Source: Fibrobacter sp. UBA7003
Lineage (GTDB): Bacteria; Fibrobacterota; Fibrobacteria; Fibrobacterales; Fibrobacteraceae
Length of the DNA: 64,000 nucleotides
NCBI GenBank assembly: GCA_002449765.1
Contig: DJXN01000002.1
Location: forward strand, 349,314-413,313
Direction: 5' to 3'
This document shows positions 24,559 through 33,319 of the stretch, piece by piece. The first letter of the stretch is position 1. Every line of letters starts with the position of its first letter. The notes below the pieces were generated by a model. The model was not told the DNA's origin and did no database searches. It saw only the letters and a list, made by a program, of their open reading frames with translations. A program made the position numbers and the translations under genes.

Positions 24559-26154
24559 TTATTTCACCGTATAAATCGTAAGCGTCTTGCTGTATTCGTA
24601 ACCGACAACAAGCAAGGCCTGGCCTTCGAGCGGGCTTTTTTCCGCCGGAATAAAGAGGACTCCTTCCGGGCCGCGATCCAGCGGGTCCAGGTAAAAACCG
24701 ACCACCTTGGGGCCCTTGTACTCTCCGTGTTTCGGAGCCTTGATGTAACGGGGCGTTTCGGCTTCCGTCACGTCGATAACCATTATCCCGCTGGTACGTT
24801 CCAGGCCGACAAACGCATAACGCCTGTAGCCGACCTCGCCCACAGTCACGTTCTCGGGTTCGCAGCCCTTGTCGCTGCTGCGCTTGTCCATCTTGAGCTT
24901 GTTCTTCTTGGAATTCCAGTTAAAGTAGTCCGGTGCGCTTTTGGCGAGAATGCGTTCGAACGCATCGAAAGAATCCCACACAAGCCTTCCCGTCTCGCCG
25001 TTGAAAATGCTCATGGAACGCGTGCCGAACGTGTACATGTAGGAGCAGGCAGCCCTCTTGTCGCGTTCCCCGTCGCATGTGCGTTCGAGCCCGCTTACGG
25101 TCAAGTCCTTCAGCTCGTTCAAAAGCGAATCCGTGAACACACGACGGTCAACCCGCCCTTGTTCCGCAAGCATCATCGGGGTCGTCACGTCTGTCCACGC
25201 CTTGTAATCGTTGACCGGAGCGCCCTCGTTTGCCGTCAGCACGTAATACTTGTCGCCGATAGAAAAGGAAGCGATACCGTCGGGCTGCCGGAGCCCACGC
25301 AGCGGGTATTTCTTCATTTCAATCACGCCGTCACTCACCGCATCAATCGTGGTACCGGATTTCACGTAGTCGACGTGCCCGAGAGCGAAAACATCCTTCA
25401 CCTTGCGGGCCTTTATATCTACCTTCGCGATGGCATTGTTCTCTTGCAACGAGACCCAAGCCCACCTGGAATCGGCAGACACAGTGATGTATTCCGGCTC
25501 CAGAGACTTCAAGAAGCCCTGCGTTCCCGGAGCGCGCACCCCCGTCTTCCTGAGAGCATTTGAATCAAGATGGTCGAAGCGCGCCACCGTATATTCCGCA
25601 TTCTTCCACAAGTCCGCCTCGCCCGCCTGCGCTACGGACAAAATAGCAACGCCGCCTTCCGGGTCTTCCGAAAAATCCGCGCTCGGAGAACCCTCACAGG
25701 CCACCAGCAGGTTCTTGCCGTCGGGCGTAAACTTAATCATGTCGGGCTGGCTGCACACCTTGTAGAGCCCAACGACCTCAAGGCAATCCGTATAGCGCAT
25801 CACCTGCACCTGGCCGTCGCGCCATTCTTCGTCTTCGAGCAGGGATACAGCCACCAAGTCGCCATATACCGAAACGCTAGACGCATTCCCGGGTACCGGC
25901 ACCTCGGCAACCTTCTTGGGGAGGCCCGGATTGTTCATGTCCACCACCTCGACAATCTTTTCTCCCCCCACCACGAACAGCATGTTCTTGCCCGGCATAA
26001 AGTCCGAAATCTCGGCAGTCTTCATCGGCAAGGTCGCAAGCGGAGAGAGCACATTCCCCAGCTGGAACGGGCCCGCCAACTGGGCGTTCTGCTTTGCAAA
26101 ACAAAAGCCTGTCGTCAAAAGCAGGCTAAGAGCAACGGGGGCAAAAAACTTCAT
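24559..26154 (-). CDS. Secreted beta-propeller protein (choice-of-anchor I type)
   Basis: The 531-residue protein has a signal peptide (1-20) and a body of WD/YVTN-like propeller repeats. Examples are VEVVDMNNPGLPKKVAEVPV, ISVYGDLVAVSLLEDEEWRDG-type blades and PDMIKFTPDGKNLLVACEG. The segments LRGLRQPDGIASFSIGDKYY, VLTANEGAPVNDY and GPEGVLFIPAEKSP are typical of the choice-of-anchor I family found near bacterial alkaline phosphatases. No catalytic site is seen. It follows a small helical membrane protein gene by 9 nt. AGGAATT precedes the ATG. Function unknown. Confidence 0.85.
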   Translation of the reverse strand: MKFFAPVALSLLLTTGFCFAKQNAQLAGPFQLGNVLSPLATLPMKTAEISDFMPGKNMLFVVGGEKIVEVVDMNNPGLPKKVAEVPVPGNASSVSVYGDLVAVSLLEDEEWRDGQVQVMRYTDCLEVVGLYKVCSQPDMIKFTPDGKNLLVACEGSPSADFSEDPEGGVAILSVAQAGEADLWKNAEYTVARFDHLDSNALRKTGVRAPGTQGFLKSLEPEYITVSADSRWAWVSLQENNAIAKVDIKARKVKDVFALGHVDYVKSGTTIDAVSDGVIEMKKYPLRGLRQPDGIASFSIGDKYYVLTANEGAPVNDYKAWTDVTTPMMLAEQGRVDRRVFTDSLLNELKDLTVSGLERTCDGERDKRAACSYMYTFGTRSMSIFNGETGRLVWDSFDAFERILAKSAPDYFNWNSKKNKLKMDKRSSDKGCEPENVTVGEVGYRRYAFVGLERTSGIMVIDVTEAETPRYIKAPKHGEYKGPKVVGFYLDPLDRGPEGVLFIPAEKSPLEGQALLVVGYEYSKTLTIYTVK

Positions 26155-26163
26155 ACCGAATTC

Positions 26164-26601
26164 CTACTTCATTATCAGCCACATTATCAGCAGGCCAATT
26201 CCAATTCCACCCAAAAAAGAAGAGCCTCCCATCATGGTCATCTTCTTACGTTCTTCTTCGGCCTTATCCTTGGTTTTTTCGTTCACTTCAAGTGCGATAC
26301 CCAGAGCCTGAGCGCAGACTTCGTTGTTTTGCTTCATTGTCTGGTAGCTCTGTTCCCAGTTGGCACACTTCGCCTCTTCAACGACAACAGCCTTGCGAAG
26401 CGAGTCCTTTTCCACAGCACAAAGGCTATCACGTTCCTGCATCACGCTATCGCGCATGGCAAGTTCAGCCTGGACTTCGGAAACGGCAATCTGGCCTACG
26501 GCTTCCGTACTGACGGGATCCGCAGGCTGAGCGTCCTCGGCCGCAAATGCAATCGCGACCGAACAAAAAAGAATGGCAAGAAAAGACTTTAACACTCGCA
26601 T
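26164..26601 (-). CDS. Small envelope protein with coiled coil and C-terminal membrane helix
   Basis: The 145-residue protein has an N-terminal signal sequence (1-20), a charged helical middle (about 45-110, with ELAMRDSVMQERDSLCAVEK) and a Gly/Met/Ile-rich C-terminal segment (FLGGIGIGLLIMWLIM) that should span a membrane. No family recognised. It lies 12 nt downstream of a Ser-rich secreted protein gene and just upstream of the propeller gene, probably one transcript. Confidence 0.7.
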   Translation of the reverse strand: MRVLKSFLAILFCSVAIAFAAEDAQPADPVSTEAVGQIAVSEVQAELAMRDSVMQERDSLCAVEKDSLRKAVVVEEAKCANWEQSYQTMKQNNEVCAQALGIALEVNEKTKDKAEEERKKMTMMGGSSFLGGIGIGLLIMWLIMK

Positions 26602-26613
26602 TATAAGAACAAC

Positions 26614-27864
26614 CTACCTGGGCATGACAGCCGTTTTACGCCAAACTCCGTTCGAATACTTCATATAGTACACGCCCGGAGCAAGATTGCCGGCATTCTT
26701 AACGACAGATCCATCAAGGCTACGCACCTGCACCACATGAACTGCGGCTTCAGGAGCAGACATCGTAGCTAGACGCGTCGGGCCTTCGGACGAAGAACTT
26801 TCAACATCGGAGGAGCTGCTTTCTGCATCAGAAGAAGAACTTGCCTCCGTGCCGGAACTCGACTCGGCGGAAGCGGACGAGGATGCCTCACTCGAAGACG
26901 ATATTCCGCTCGATGAAGACTCGGCTTCCTTGCTCGAAGACGACTGTTCGGCAGTGCTGCTGGATTCTACGCTAGAACAAGAAACGGGATCCGCAGAAGA
27001 ACTGCTGACCTTCTGCGACGAGGAACTTGTCGCGGCGCTCGAGCTGGAACTAGCCTCTTCGGACGAGCAGGATACAGGAGAGAAGCTCGAAGAGCTATTT
27101 TCGCTTGAAGAAGACGCCTCAAACGAAGAACTCGACAGCGGCTTGCGGGAATCGCCAAGCACCACCTTGATCACCTGAAGGCGGACGCTCTTTATCGTAT
27201 CGGGAACAGTCAACGCTTTAACAGCGGCATTCACTGCCTTCAGGGAATCATTGCTGGCCGCAGATCCAAACCTAATACCTATATGCGTTGCATCTTTATT
27301 GTACTGGTATTTTACGGAAGCAAACCACCACTCAAAAGCAAATTCAAAGGTCGTAGAGAACAACAGGTTCGAGGCCGTAAACGAATAGTCATCGGGAATC
27401 AACCCCGAGACATACGCCAAAATGTTATAAGTATTCGAGGAATCATGACCATTCATCTTCAAAGCGTGAATGTCGTAAATATACGTCGAGTAATCGTCTT
27501 CCGTAACATTTTGCCACGTCTGGCTTGTTGTCCACTTGGCATAACCCACAGTCGTCCCCTGCATCTCGCGGCAAGAAGCCTTGATGGACACGGGAATCTG
27601 CATGGTTTGACTCGTGGAATAATTCATGTTCAGCGTCTCGTAGGTTTCGTGCCGCGTAACGTTCGAGGAATCCTTCGCCATTGTATGCGGATTGCCGTAC
27701 CAGTTAGTCTCTTCGATATAGGCAGGGACGAGTTCAATCTCGGAATGAAGCGAGTCGCATGCATTGCGAATGAATACAGAAGCCGTATCCTGAGCATAGG
27801 CAACCGAAGCCATTGCGAAAACCGCGAGAGCCATCAGGCTGTTCTTCAGAGTGGATAATTTCAT
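26614..27864 (-). CDS. Secreted Ser-rich-linker protein with C-terminal sorting-like domain
   Basis: The 416-residue protein has a signal peptide (1-24, ending AYAQ). A folded domain (about 25-245) of unknown family with aromatic-rich strands (FEFAFEWWFASVKYQY) follows. Next is a ~120-residue linker of Ser runs broken by Ala, Glu, Asp and Val (about 250-370), and then a ~45-residue C-terminal domain (VVQVRSLDGSVV, then APGVYYMKYSNGVWRKT). Long Ser-rich linkers and this C-terminal pattern are common in secreted Fibrobacter proteins; the C-domain resembles type IX sorting domains. The start at 27864 is set by GGGAGG 5 nt upstream. Binding to plant polysaccharide is plausible but not shown. Confidence 0.8.
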   Translation of the reverse strand: MKLSTLKNSLMALAVFAMASVAYAQDTASVFIRNACDSLHSEIELVPAYIEETNWYGNPHTMAKDSSNVTRHETYETLNMNYSTSQTMQIPVSIKASCREMQGTTVGYAKWTTSQTWQNVTEDDYSTYIYDIHALKMNGHDSSNTYNILAYVSGLIPDDYSFTASNLLFSTTFEFAFEWWFASVKYQYNKDATHIGIRFGSAASNDSLKAVNAAVKALTVPDTIKSVRLQVIKVVLGDSRKPLSSSSFEASSSSENSSSSFSPVSCSSEEASSSSSAATSSSSQKVSSSSADPVSCSSVESSSTAEQSSSSKEAESSSSGISSSSEASSSASAESSSGTEASSSSDAESSSSDVESSSSEGPTRLATMSAPEAAVHVVQVRSLDGSVVKNAGNLAPGVYYMKYSNGVWRKTAVMPR

Positions 27865-27922
27865 AAAGCCTCCCTTTTCTCCTAAATATATATCGTTTTT
27901 GGGCGAATCGTTAGCGGGCATA

Positions 27923-28885
27923 CTACCCGCGTGCCGCCAAAATGCGCTTCCAGCCGTCTTCGGGAATCTGCGCGCCCATCACCTGCACCACCTCGTTGCT
28001 CACTACGCTCCCGAGGTTGCCGCTGCGTTCCATGTCCCAGCCGTTCATGTAGCCATACAGGAATCCCGATGCCCACAGGTCACCGGCACCAGTCGTATCG
28101 ATGGCCTTCGCGGGGCCTGCCTGCACGCGGGTCACCTTGCCGTCCTTCGCAATGAGGGCGCCACGCTTGCCAATCTTCACCACGGCAACCTTCGCCTTCT
28201 GTGCAAGAACATCAAGTGCAGCCTCTTCCTTCACGCCCGCATACGCATACGCCTCGTCCTCGTTCGCGATGATGATATCAATCATCTTTTCGGCAAAGAG
28301 TTCATCAAACAGCTTGCGGCAGGCTTCCACCACACCAAAGCTACTGAAGTCAAGCGCGGTTTCCACGCCCAGGCTACGCGCCAGCGTAAATGATTTCTTG
28401 AAGCAATCCGCATTGAACGCGCGGTAGCCTTCCGCATAGAGCAGGCCCACGCCGTCGTAGAGCGCCGGCACAAAGTCCTCACTCACAAGGAAGTCAGAAG
28501 CGCCGAGGTACGTCCACATGGAGCGCTGGGCATCGGGCGTTACCGCAGAGAACACGCAACCCGTAGCCGCATCGCTCATCCCGAGCTTCGATTCCACGCC
28601 GTTGCGTTCCAGGTGCTCGCGGAAAATCTTCCCGAGTTCGTCATCGCCGACCTTCGAGATAAACGCAGCCTTGCCGCCCAGGCGTGAGAGCCCGACCATC
28701 GTATTGCAGGTAGAGCCACCCGGCACGCGCAGCGGGTTCTTGAGCGCCGCAAGGAACTTTTCCATCTGCGGCCAGTCCACCATGTTCATGCCGCCCTTCT
28801 GCACGCCCTGAGATTCAATCCATGCGTCATCCACATTCGCGAGAATATCAACGAGGGCCGCGCCCATACCAAGAACTTTCTTCAT
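27923..28885 (-). CDS. PfkB-family sugar/nucleoside kinase (adenosine kinase-like)
   Basis: The 320-residue cytosolic kinase has the ribokinase/PfkB fold. The N-terminal VLGMGAALVDILANVDD, the substrate-region GGSTCNTMVGLSRLGG, and the C-terminal anion-hole motif DTTGAGDLWASGFLYG with the catalytic Asp are all present. PfkB members of this type in related bacteria are often annotated adenosine kinase or sugar kinase; the substrate is not decided by these motifs. The start at 28885 follows AGAGGAAG. A rhomboid gene lies 26 nt upstream on the same strand. Confidence 0.88.
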   Translation of the reverse strand: MKKVLGMGAALVDILANVDDAWIESQGVQKGGMNMVDWPQMEKFLAALKNPLRVPGGSTCNTMVGLSRLGGKAAFISKVGDDELGKIFREHLERNGVESKLGMSDAATGCVFSAVTPDAQRSMWTYLGASDFLVSEDFVPALYDGVGLLYAEGYRAFNADCFKKSFTLARSLGVETALDFSSFGVVEACRKLFDELFAEKMIDIIIANEDEAYAYAGVKEEAALDVLAQKAKVAVVKIGKRGALIAKDGKVTRVQAGPAKAIDTTGAGDLWASGFLYGYMNGWDMERSGNLGSVVSNEVVQVMGAQIPEDGWKRILAARG

Positions 28886-28911
28886 AATGCTTCCTCTAAA
28901 AATGTCCAAAA

Positions 28912-29814
28912 CTACAGGCCGCCCCTGCGGCGACGCAACTTGTCGCTAGCCTGCAGTAAAAATCTGCGTTCAGAATCCGTCAGCGAATCTATGCCTTCGC
29001 TATTTACCTTTTTCAGGATTTCATCTACGCGCTTTTGTTCATCTACATAGAAAACTTCGCCTTCGAGAGGGGCCTTTGCATCTTCGGCATCCCTATCCGA
29101 CTCGTCGCGAGATTCCCTCTCAGAACGGCCTCCCGGATACACCTTGAATTTCGGGCCTCGCATTTTTTCAAAAGCATGGCCGAAACCACCAAAACCCCGT
29201 TCAAACAAGTGCATGTAAAGGAATCCGCCCACGACGCCACCCAAGTGAGCAAGGTGAGCTACATGGTCTCCCGATCCCGCCATAAAAACATCGATTGCCA
29301 CCATGAACCACATGGCATACTTTATGCGCATCGGGAAAAACATGAACAGCAACAGCATGCGATTCGGGAAGAACTTGTAGTAGGCAACAAAAATCCCCAT
29401 CAGAGCTCCCGAAGCACCGATTATCGGGGCGTTCGTCATGCCGAACCAGTACATGACCATGCTGAACACGGCAGCAAAAATACCGCAAAAGAAATACATT
29501 CCCATGAAATGCTTAGAACCCATCATGTCGGCAACGTCGCAACCGAACATCCAGAGCATAAGCATGTTAAAAAGGAAATGCCAGAAGTCGACATGCACGA
29601 ACATGTACGTCACGAAACGCCATGCCTGCTCCGGGGCAAAAGGCCAAAAAGCGCCGAAGTACGAAATGTATTCGGCAAGGCTCCCATATCCAAGGCCCGG
29701 CAAGTTCAGATGCAGGCCAAGCAACCTACCGACCACGAAAGCAAGCAAAAAGACAACCGCATTCGAAATCAGCAGCACTCTTATAACTTTAGGGAGAAAG
29801 GCAAAAGGACGCAT
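28912..29814 (-). CDS. Rhomboid-family intramembrane serine protease
   Basis: The 300-residue protein has six predicted helices. The catalytic Ser lies in GASGALMGIF (after WFGMTNAPII) and the catalytic His in HVAHLAHLGGVVGGFLY. The helix pair with FVHVDFWHFLFNMLMLWMF is also typical. Rhomboids cleave membrane proteins within the bilayer. The C-terminal ~100 residues form a charged cytoplasmic tail (about 200-300) ending RRRRGGL, of unknown role. It is 12 nt downstream of coaD and probably cotranscribed. Confidence 0.92.
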   Translation of the reverse strand: MRPFAFLPKVIRVLLISNAVVFLLAFVVGRLLGLHLNLPGLGYGSLAEYISYFGAFWPFAPEQAWRFVTYMFVHVDFWHFLFNMLMLWMFGCDVADMMGSKHFMGMYFFCGIFAAVFSMVMYWFGMTNAPIIGASGALMGIFVAYYKFFPNRMLLLFMFFPMRIKYAMWFMVAIDVFMAGSGDHVAHLAHLGGVVGGFLYMHLFERGFGGFGHAFEKMRGPKFKVYPGGRSERESRDESDRDAEDAKAPLEGEVFYVDEQKRVDEILKKVNSEGIDSLTDSERRFLLQASDKLRRRRGGL

Positions 29815-29826
29815 AGTTTTTCCTAC

Positions 29827-30291
29827 TTACTTCTTCAACAGAGGGATAATTTCTTCGGGGACGTGGCGAACGATTCCGCACTTCAGGAGCTCGCGCACCA
29901 CGGTACTGGAAACCATCAGGTGCTCGGGAGCGCTCGACAAGAAAACCGTCTCGCATTCAGGATAAAGCATCTTGTTATTCCAGGCAACCGTCTGCTCGTA
30001 TTCAATATCGCCTGCACCGCGAATGCCGCGCACCAGAAACCTAGCGCCAACGCGTTTCGCGAAATCGACAGTCAAGCCGTCAAAACAATCCACCTTCACG
30101 TTCGGAATGTCCTTGACCGCCGTCTTGACGATTTCGACCCTAGTCGATTCCGGCAACAAGTATTTCTTGGAAACATTTACCGCCAGGAGCACCCACAATT
30201 CATCAAAGAGCGCCGAGGCGCGCTTCACAACATCTAGGTGCCCCACAGTGAAAGGATCGAAGGACCCTGCGAATACGGCGATTTTTTTCAT
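29827..30291 (-). CDS. coaD: Pantetheine-phosphate adenylyltransferase
   Basis: The 154-residue cytosolic enzyme transfers AMP from ATP to 4'-phosphopantetheine, the penultimate step of coenzyme A synthesis. It has the nucleotidyltransferase motif GSFDPFTVGHLDVVKRA near the N-terminus, the substrate segment RGIRGAGDIEYE, and the ISST-equivalent VSSTVVRELLK near the C-terminus. The length is normal. No Shine-Dalgarno is seen; TATATT lies 6 nt before the ATG. It probably leads an operon with the rhomboid gene. Confidence 0.97.
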   Translation of the reverse strand: MKKIAVFAGSFDPFTVGHLDVVKRASALFDELWVLLAVNVSKKYLLPESTRVEIVKTAVKDIPNVKVDCFDGLTVDFAKRVGARFLVRGIRGAGDIEYEQTVAWNNKMLYPECETVFLSSAPEHLMVSSTVVRELLKCGIVRHVPEEIIPLLKK

Positions 30292-30297
30292 GCCGCA

Positions 30298-30303
30298 AAT
30301 ATA
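30298..30303 (-). promoter_or_regulatory. TATATT box 6 nt before coaD
   Basis: On the minus strand TTTCTATATTTGCGGC leads directly into the ATG at 30291. The hexamer also sits within 10 nt of the rsmD stop codon, so coaD could have its own promoter despite the tight spacing. Confidence 0.42.
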
Positions 30304-30307
30304 GAAA

Positions 30308-30856
30308 TTATCCCCTGTAGACCACCAAGGAGGATTCGCCGTAGCGGCGGATTTGCACAGTTCCCGCTTCTTCGGCGGCCTTGGCCCATGCCGGCAAGTC
30401 CCGGCTCGGCGCTTCGAACACAGCCGTTCCCCCCGGATTCAGCCACTGCCAAAAAGGACGCAGGTCCGGATAGTCCATGTTCTTGAACGGCGGGTCTGCA
30501 TAAATTAAGTCGAACCCAGATTCAGAACAAAGTAATTCTTTTTCAAGAGTCAGCGCGTTCTTTTCTAACAAAGTAAGTTTCGATTCCAACGAGAGAGCCT
30601 TGTAGGCCTGAAACACGAGCCTCGCCTGGGAATGAGCCATTTCAACGGCGACGACGCTAGAGGCGCCACGACTAACAGCTTCGATTCCCATGATTCCCGT
30701 TCCTGCAAAGAGGTCGAGCACCCGGAAACCTTCAACGCCCTGCAATATATTGAAGAGGGCTTCCCTCGTGCGGGAGCCCGTGGGCCTTGTTTTCGATGAA
30801 TCGGGAGAGGGGACATTCCTCCCCCGCAACAGACCACCAGTAATGCGGATGGGCAT
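30308..30856 (-). CDS. rsmD: 16S rRNA (guanine966-N2)-methyltransferase
   Basis: The 182-residue SAM-dependent enzyme modifies G966 of 16S rRNA. Signatures are the N-terminal RITGGLLRGRNVPSP, TRPTGSRTREALFNIL, SAM motif I VLDLFAGTGIMGIEA and the catalytic motif DPPFKN (in YADPPFKN). The length and order are typical, and rsmD next to coaD is a very common arrangement. It starts only 1 nt after the pilN/O-like stop codon. Confidence 0.95.
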   Translation of the reverse strand: MPIRITGGLLRGRNVPSPDSSKTRPTGSRTREALFNILQGVEGFRVLDLFAGTGIMGIEAVSRGASSVVAVEMAHSQARLVFQAYKALSLESKLTLLEKNALTLEKELLCSESGFDLIYADPPFKNMDYPDLRPFWQWLNPGGTAVFEAPSRDLPAWAKAAEEAGTVQIRRYGESSLVVYRG

Positions 30857-30857
30857 A

Positions 30858-31874
30858 TTACGGAGCTACGAACATCACAAGCGTGAATGCCGCAGCAAGG
30901 GATTTCTTCGCGAACTTAAGTTCTGCCTTGGTCACGCCAATGCGCACCGGAGACGCATCCAGGGCTGCCATCAGGGACTGAAGTTCCGGGAAGTCTGCAG
31001 AAGTCGTCACCTGGTAAGTGAAGCGCTTGTAGACACCGAATTCCTCGACCACAGGCTTGTCGAGCCCGGAAAGGTTCACCTTGTTCGAAGAAGCAAGAGA
31101 CTTGAACGCCTTGATTTCTTCGGACATCTCGGACACGGGCACGAACCTCGACACCGCCGCCTTGTTCACGTTGTTCACGTTGAACTGACCAAACGCGGTA
31201 ATGTCGGTCGCGGGAGCGTTTTCCGGCAGAGGAGGAGTCCTGAAATCAGAACTCACGGACTTGACCCTTTCCAAGAAGCTGCGCTGCGAAGTCGGCTTGA
31301 CCGAAACACCGCGGACATAGAAGTAGTTCGGGGACTGGAACACGCAGTCGGAGAAACCGACATCATCGGGAGTCGCCGTAGTAAGGAAGGTGAAGAACTG
31401 GTTGATGGCCGACCTCTGGTACGACACCTTTTCCATCGGGAGGAGCGAGGCGTAGTCATCACGCTTGTTGTTGAACAGCACCTTCGGATTGATTTCGCCC
31501 ACCACCTGGCGAACCGTCAGTGATTCGCGTTTCTTGATGGCGGCATCGGCAGCGGCGGCCTGGGCCTGGAGCGAACCACCGGCGGAGGTCGTCTGCCCGG
31601 AAGCGAGCGTCAACGCGGTGCGGCTCGGGTCCTCGGCGCCTATCAGCGAGAGATACGGTCCAGGCAGAACCCCCTGCAACGGCTTGGGAACGCCAAATAC
31701 GCTCAAGAAGCAGCTGAACGCCACAAACACGAATAGTGCGGCGAGCAGGCCAACCAAAGTTTTCTTCTTGGATGTCTTTACCTGGGCGGCAACGTCGGTC
31801 ACGTGGACCGGAGTTACGGTTTCGTCCGCGACCGAAGCACGTTCGGCAGCTTCAATAAGGTTCAAACGAATCAT
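30858..31874 (-). CDS. PilN/PilO-like pilus or secretion assembly protein
   Basis: The 338-residue protein begins MIRLNLIEAAER, the style of PilN/GspL-type proteins, and has one membrane helix (about 41-63). The periplasmic part has two ferredoxin-like pieces: one around FYVRGVSVKPTSQRSFLERVKS, resembling the PilN domain, and one near the C-terminus (ADFPELQSLMAALDASPVRIGV), resembling PilO. It is about as long as PilN plus a PilO periplasmic domain, so a fused or merged PilNO is possible. The gene overlaps the pilM-like stop by 4 nt (ATGA), supporting a joint complex. The family call is inference from context and pattern. Confidence 0.6.
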   Translation of the reverse strand: MIRLNLIEAAERASVADETVTPVHVTDVAAQVKTSKKKTLVGLLAALFVFVAFSCFLSVFGVPKPLQGVLPGPYLSLIGAEDPSRTALTLASGQTTSAGGSLQAQAAAADAAIKKRESLTVRQVVGEINPKVLFNNKRDDYASLLPMEKVSYQRSAINQFFTFLTTATPDDVGFSDCVFQSPNYFYVRGVSVKPTSQRSFLERVKSVSSDFRTPPLPENAPATDITAFGQFNVNNVNKAAVSRFVPVSEMSEEIKAFKSLASSNKVNLSGLDKPVVEEFGVYKRFTYQVTTSADFPELQSLMAALDASPVRIGVTKAELKFAKKSLAAAFTLVMFVAP

Positions 31875-32788
31875 ACACCCTCCATCACGCTAAGCGCCGT
31901 ACCGATGGCACCCGCGCAGTTGAGCACGGCAGCAGAATCGACCTCGTCCACAGGAAGCCTGAGTTTAGAGAACGAATCCATCAGAATAAGCTGGCAATCG
32001 TCGGTGAGTTTAGCACGCAGTTTCTGCACGAAAAGCGGATCCATAGCCATTTCGCCACAGATATGCACCTGCTTCATTTCGGGCATGGTGTTCTGTTCGC
32101 GAGCTTCCTTCATCTGGTCGCAGATGGCATTGGCAAGGAGCTCGTAGGCCTGTTCCGTCGAAGTATTCACGAGAGACAGAGTCGAGACGCAGCGGAGCGC
32201 CTGCAGGTTGTCCTTGTTGAGCCAGAGCATGGTGACACCGGCATAATCCGCCTTGATGACACATTCAAGGTCCTTGATTCCATCCCCCACATCCATAAGG
32301 TTCATGAGCGAAAGTACATCCACTTCCATGGACTTCGGCACGAGGCTCTTGCTACGGAAGCCCTTGCGCAGGGCATCCACCCATTCACGGCGGACCGCAA
32401 TCAGCAGAACGGTCTTTCCGAGGTTCTCGTCGCCGCTCAAGATCTTGTAGTCTACGATATAGGCGCCCTTGTCGGCATTGGTAATGAGGCCGAGATACCA
32501 CTGGAGGTAGTCATCCAAGTTGGGAACCGCCTCCGCCGGCACAAACACCTGCCGGACAATGGACCGGAATGCCGGGACGGTCACCGAAATCGACTCGATG
32601 CCATCGAGTTCGTTTTCTTCCATCCACCCCTGCAGGACGGTCTCGAAGGTGAAGATGTCATCAATCGGACTCGTCTCCGTCTGGAGGACCGCAGTCTTGA
32701 GCACCCGCTTTTCGGCGGAGTCCAAGAGGGCGACTTTCAAGGAAACATCGCCAACCTCAATACCTAGGTACAGTTTCGTATCACTCAT
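31871..32788 (-). CDS. pilM: PilM-like actin-fold assembly protein
   Basis: The 305-residue cytosolic protein has an actin/FtsA-like fold: YLGIEVGDVSLKVALLD (phosphate-1 type motif), VTVPAFRSIVRQVFVP, then KTVLLIAVRREWVDALR and a second half ending ILNCAGAIGTALSVMEG-like (phosphate-2 and adenosine-type region). PilM binds the N-terminus of PilN in type IV pilus machines. The ATGA overlap with the pilN/O-like gene and the presence of a PilB-like ATPase in the window support this. A type II secretion role is an alternative. Confidence 0.72.
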   Translation of the reverse strand: MSDTKLYLGIEVGDVSLKVALLDSAEKRVLKTAVLQTETSPIDDIFTFETVLQGWMEENELDGIESISVTVPAFRSIVRQVFVPAEAVPNLDDYLQWYLGLITNADKGAYIVDYKILSGDENLGKTVLLIAVRREWVDALRKGFRSKSLVPKSMEVDVLSLMNLMDVGDGIKDLECVIKADYAGVTMLWLNKDNLQALRCVSTLSLVNTSTEQAYELLANAICDQMKEAREQNTMPEMKQVHICGEMAMDPLFVQKLRAKLTDDCQLILMDSFSKLRLPVDEVDSAAVLNCAGAIGTALSVMEGV

Positions 32789-32825
32789 ATACTCAACGAC
32801 TTATGAAGATTTTAATACCCTAAAA

Positions 32826-33290
32826 CTAATCAAAAATCACCCCCTGGAGTATACCTTCCAACTTTTTCTTCCCGATTCCGGGCACTTTTTCGAGACTTGC
32901 GGGGGTTTTGAAGGGGCCGTGGGCCTCCCGGAAGGCGACAATCCGCTGTGCAAGCTTGGGCCCCACCCCTTTCAGGGCACAAAGCTCCTCCTCCGTCGCT
33001 GCGTTGATTTTTAGGGGCAAATGCACCGTTTGCTTCTTCGGGCGCCCCTTACGGGCACCTTCCGACGGCTCCTTTTTCGTTACTTTATCCAAAGTCACCG
33101 ACTCTTCGGACGGACGCGGCGCCCCATATTCCACCTTGGAATATGGGACAGGAGTTTCTTCAGGGCGGACCCGCTCCGAAATCTCCACAGTCTCGATAGA
33201 CGGCGGCTCCCAGGGCAAGACCCTAACAGCAACCCCAACCACGAAAAATGCCATTGCTATATACAGAATTTTCTTTTCTGCAGCGTTCAT
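32826..33290 (-). CDS. ComEA-like helix-hairpin-helix protein
   Basis: The 154-residue protein has an N-terminal membrane anchor (about 7-25), a charged Pro/Lys-rich linker (27-90) and a C-terminal double helix-hairpin-helix domain. The domain carries INAATEEELCALKGVGPKLA and later KVPGIGKKKLEGIL. ComEA-type proteins bind double-stranded DNA in the periplasm during natural transformation. The nearby pilM and pilN/O-like genes fit a pilus/DNA-uptake theme. Other anchored HhH proteins with unknown roles exist, so the transformation role is inference. Confidence 0.85.
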   Translation of the reverse strand: MNAAEKKILYIAMAFFVVGVAVRVLPWEPPSIETVEISERVRPEETPVPYSKVEYGAPRPSEESVTLDKVTKKEPSEGARKGRPKKQTVHLPLKINAATEEELCALKGVGPKLAQRIVAFREAHGPFKTPASLEKVPGIGKKKLEGILQGVIFD

Positions 33291-33319
33291 CCGGTCCCCT
33301 CACCTTGTTGAAAGCGTAT

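Noticed and set aside
26850..27130. Repetitive DNA suspected as a tandem-repeat locus or CRISPR-like array
   Set aside because: It is the coding sequence of a Ser-rich linker; the units are irregular Ser codon runs without spacers.
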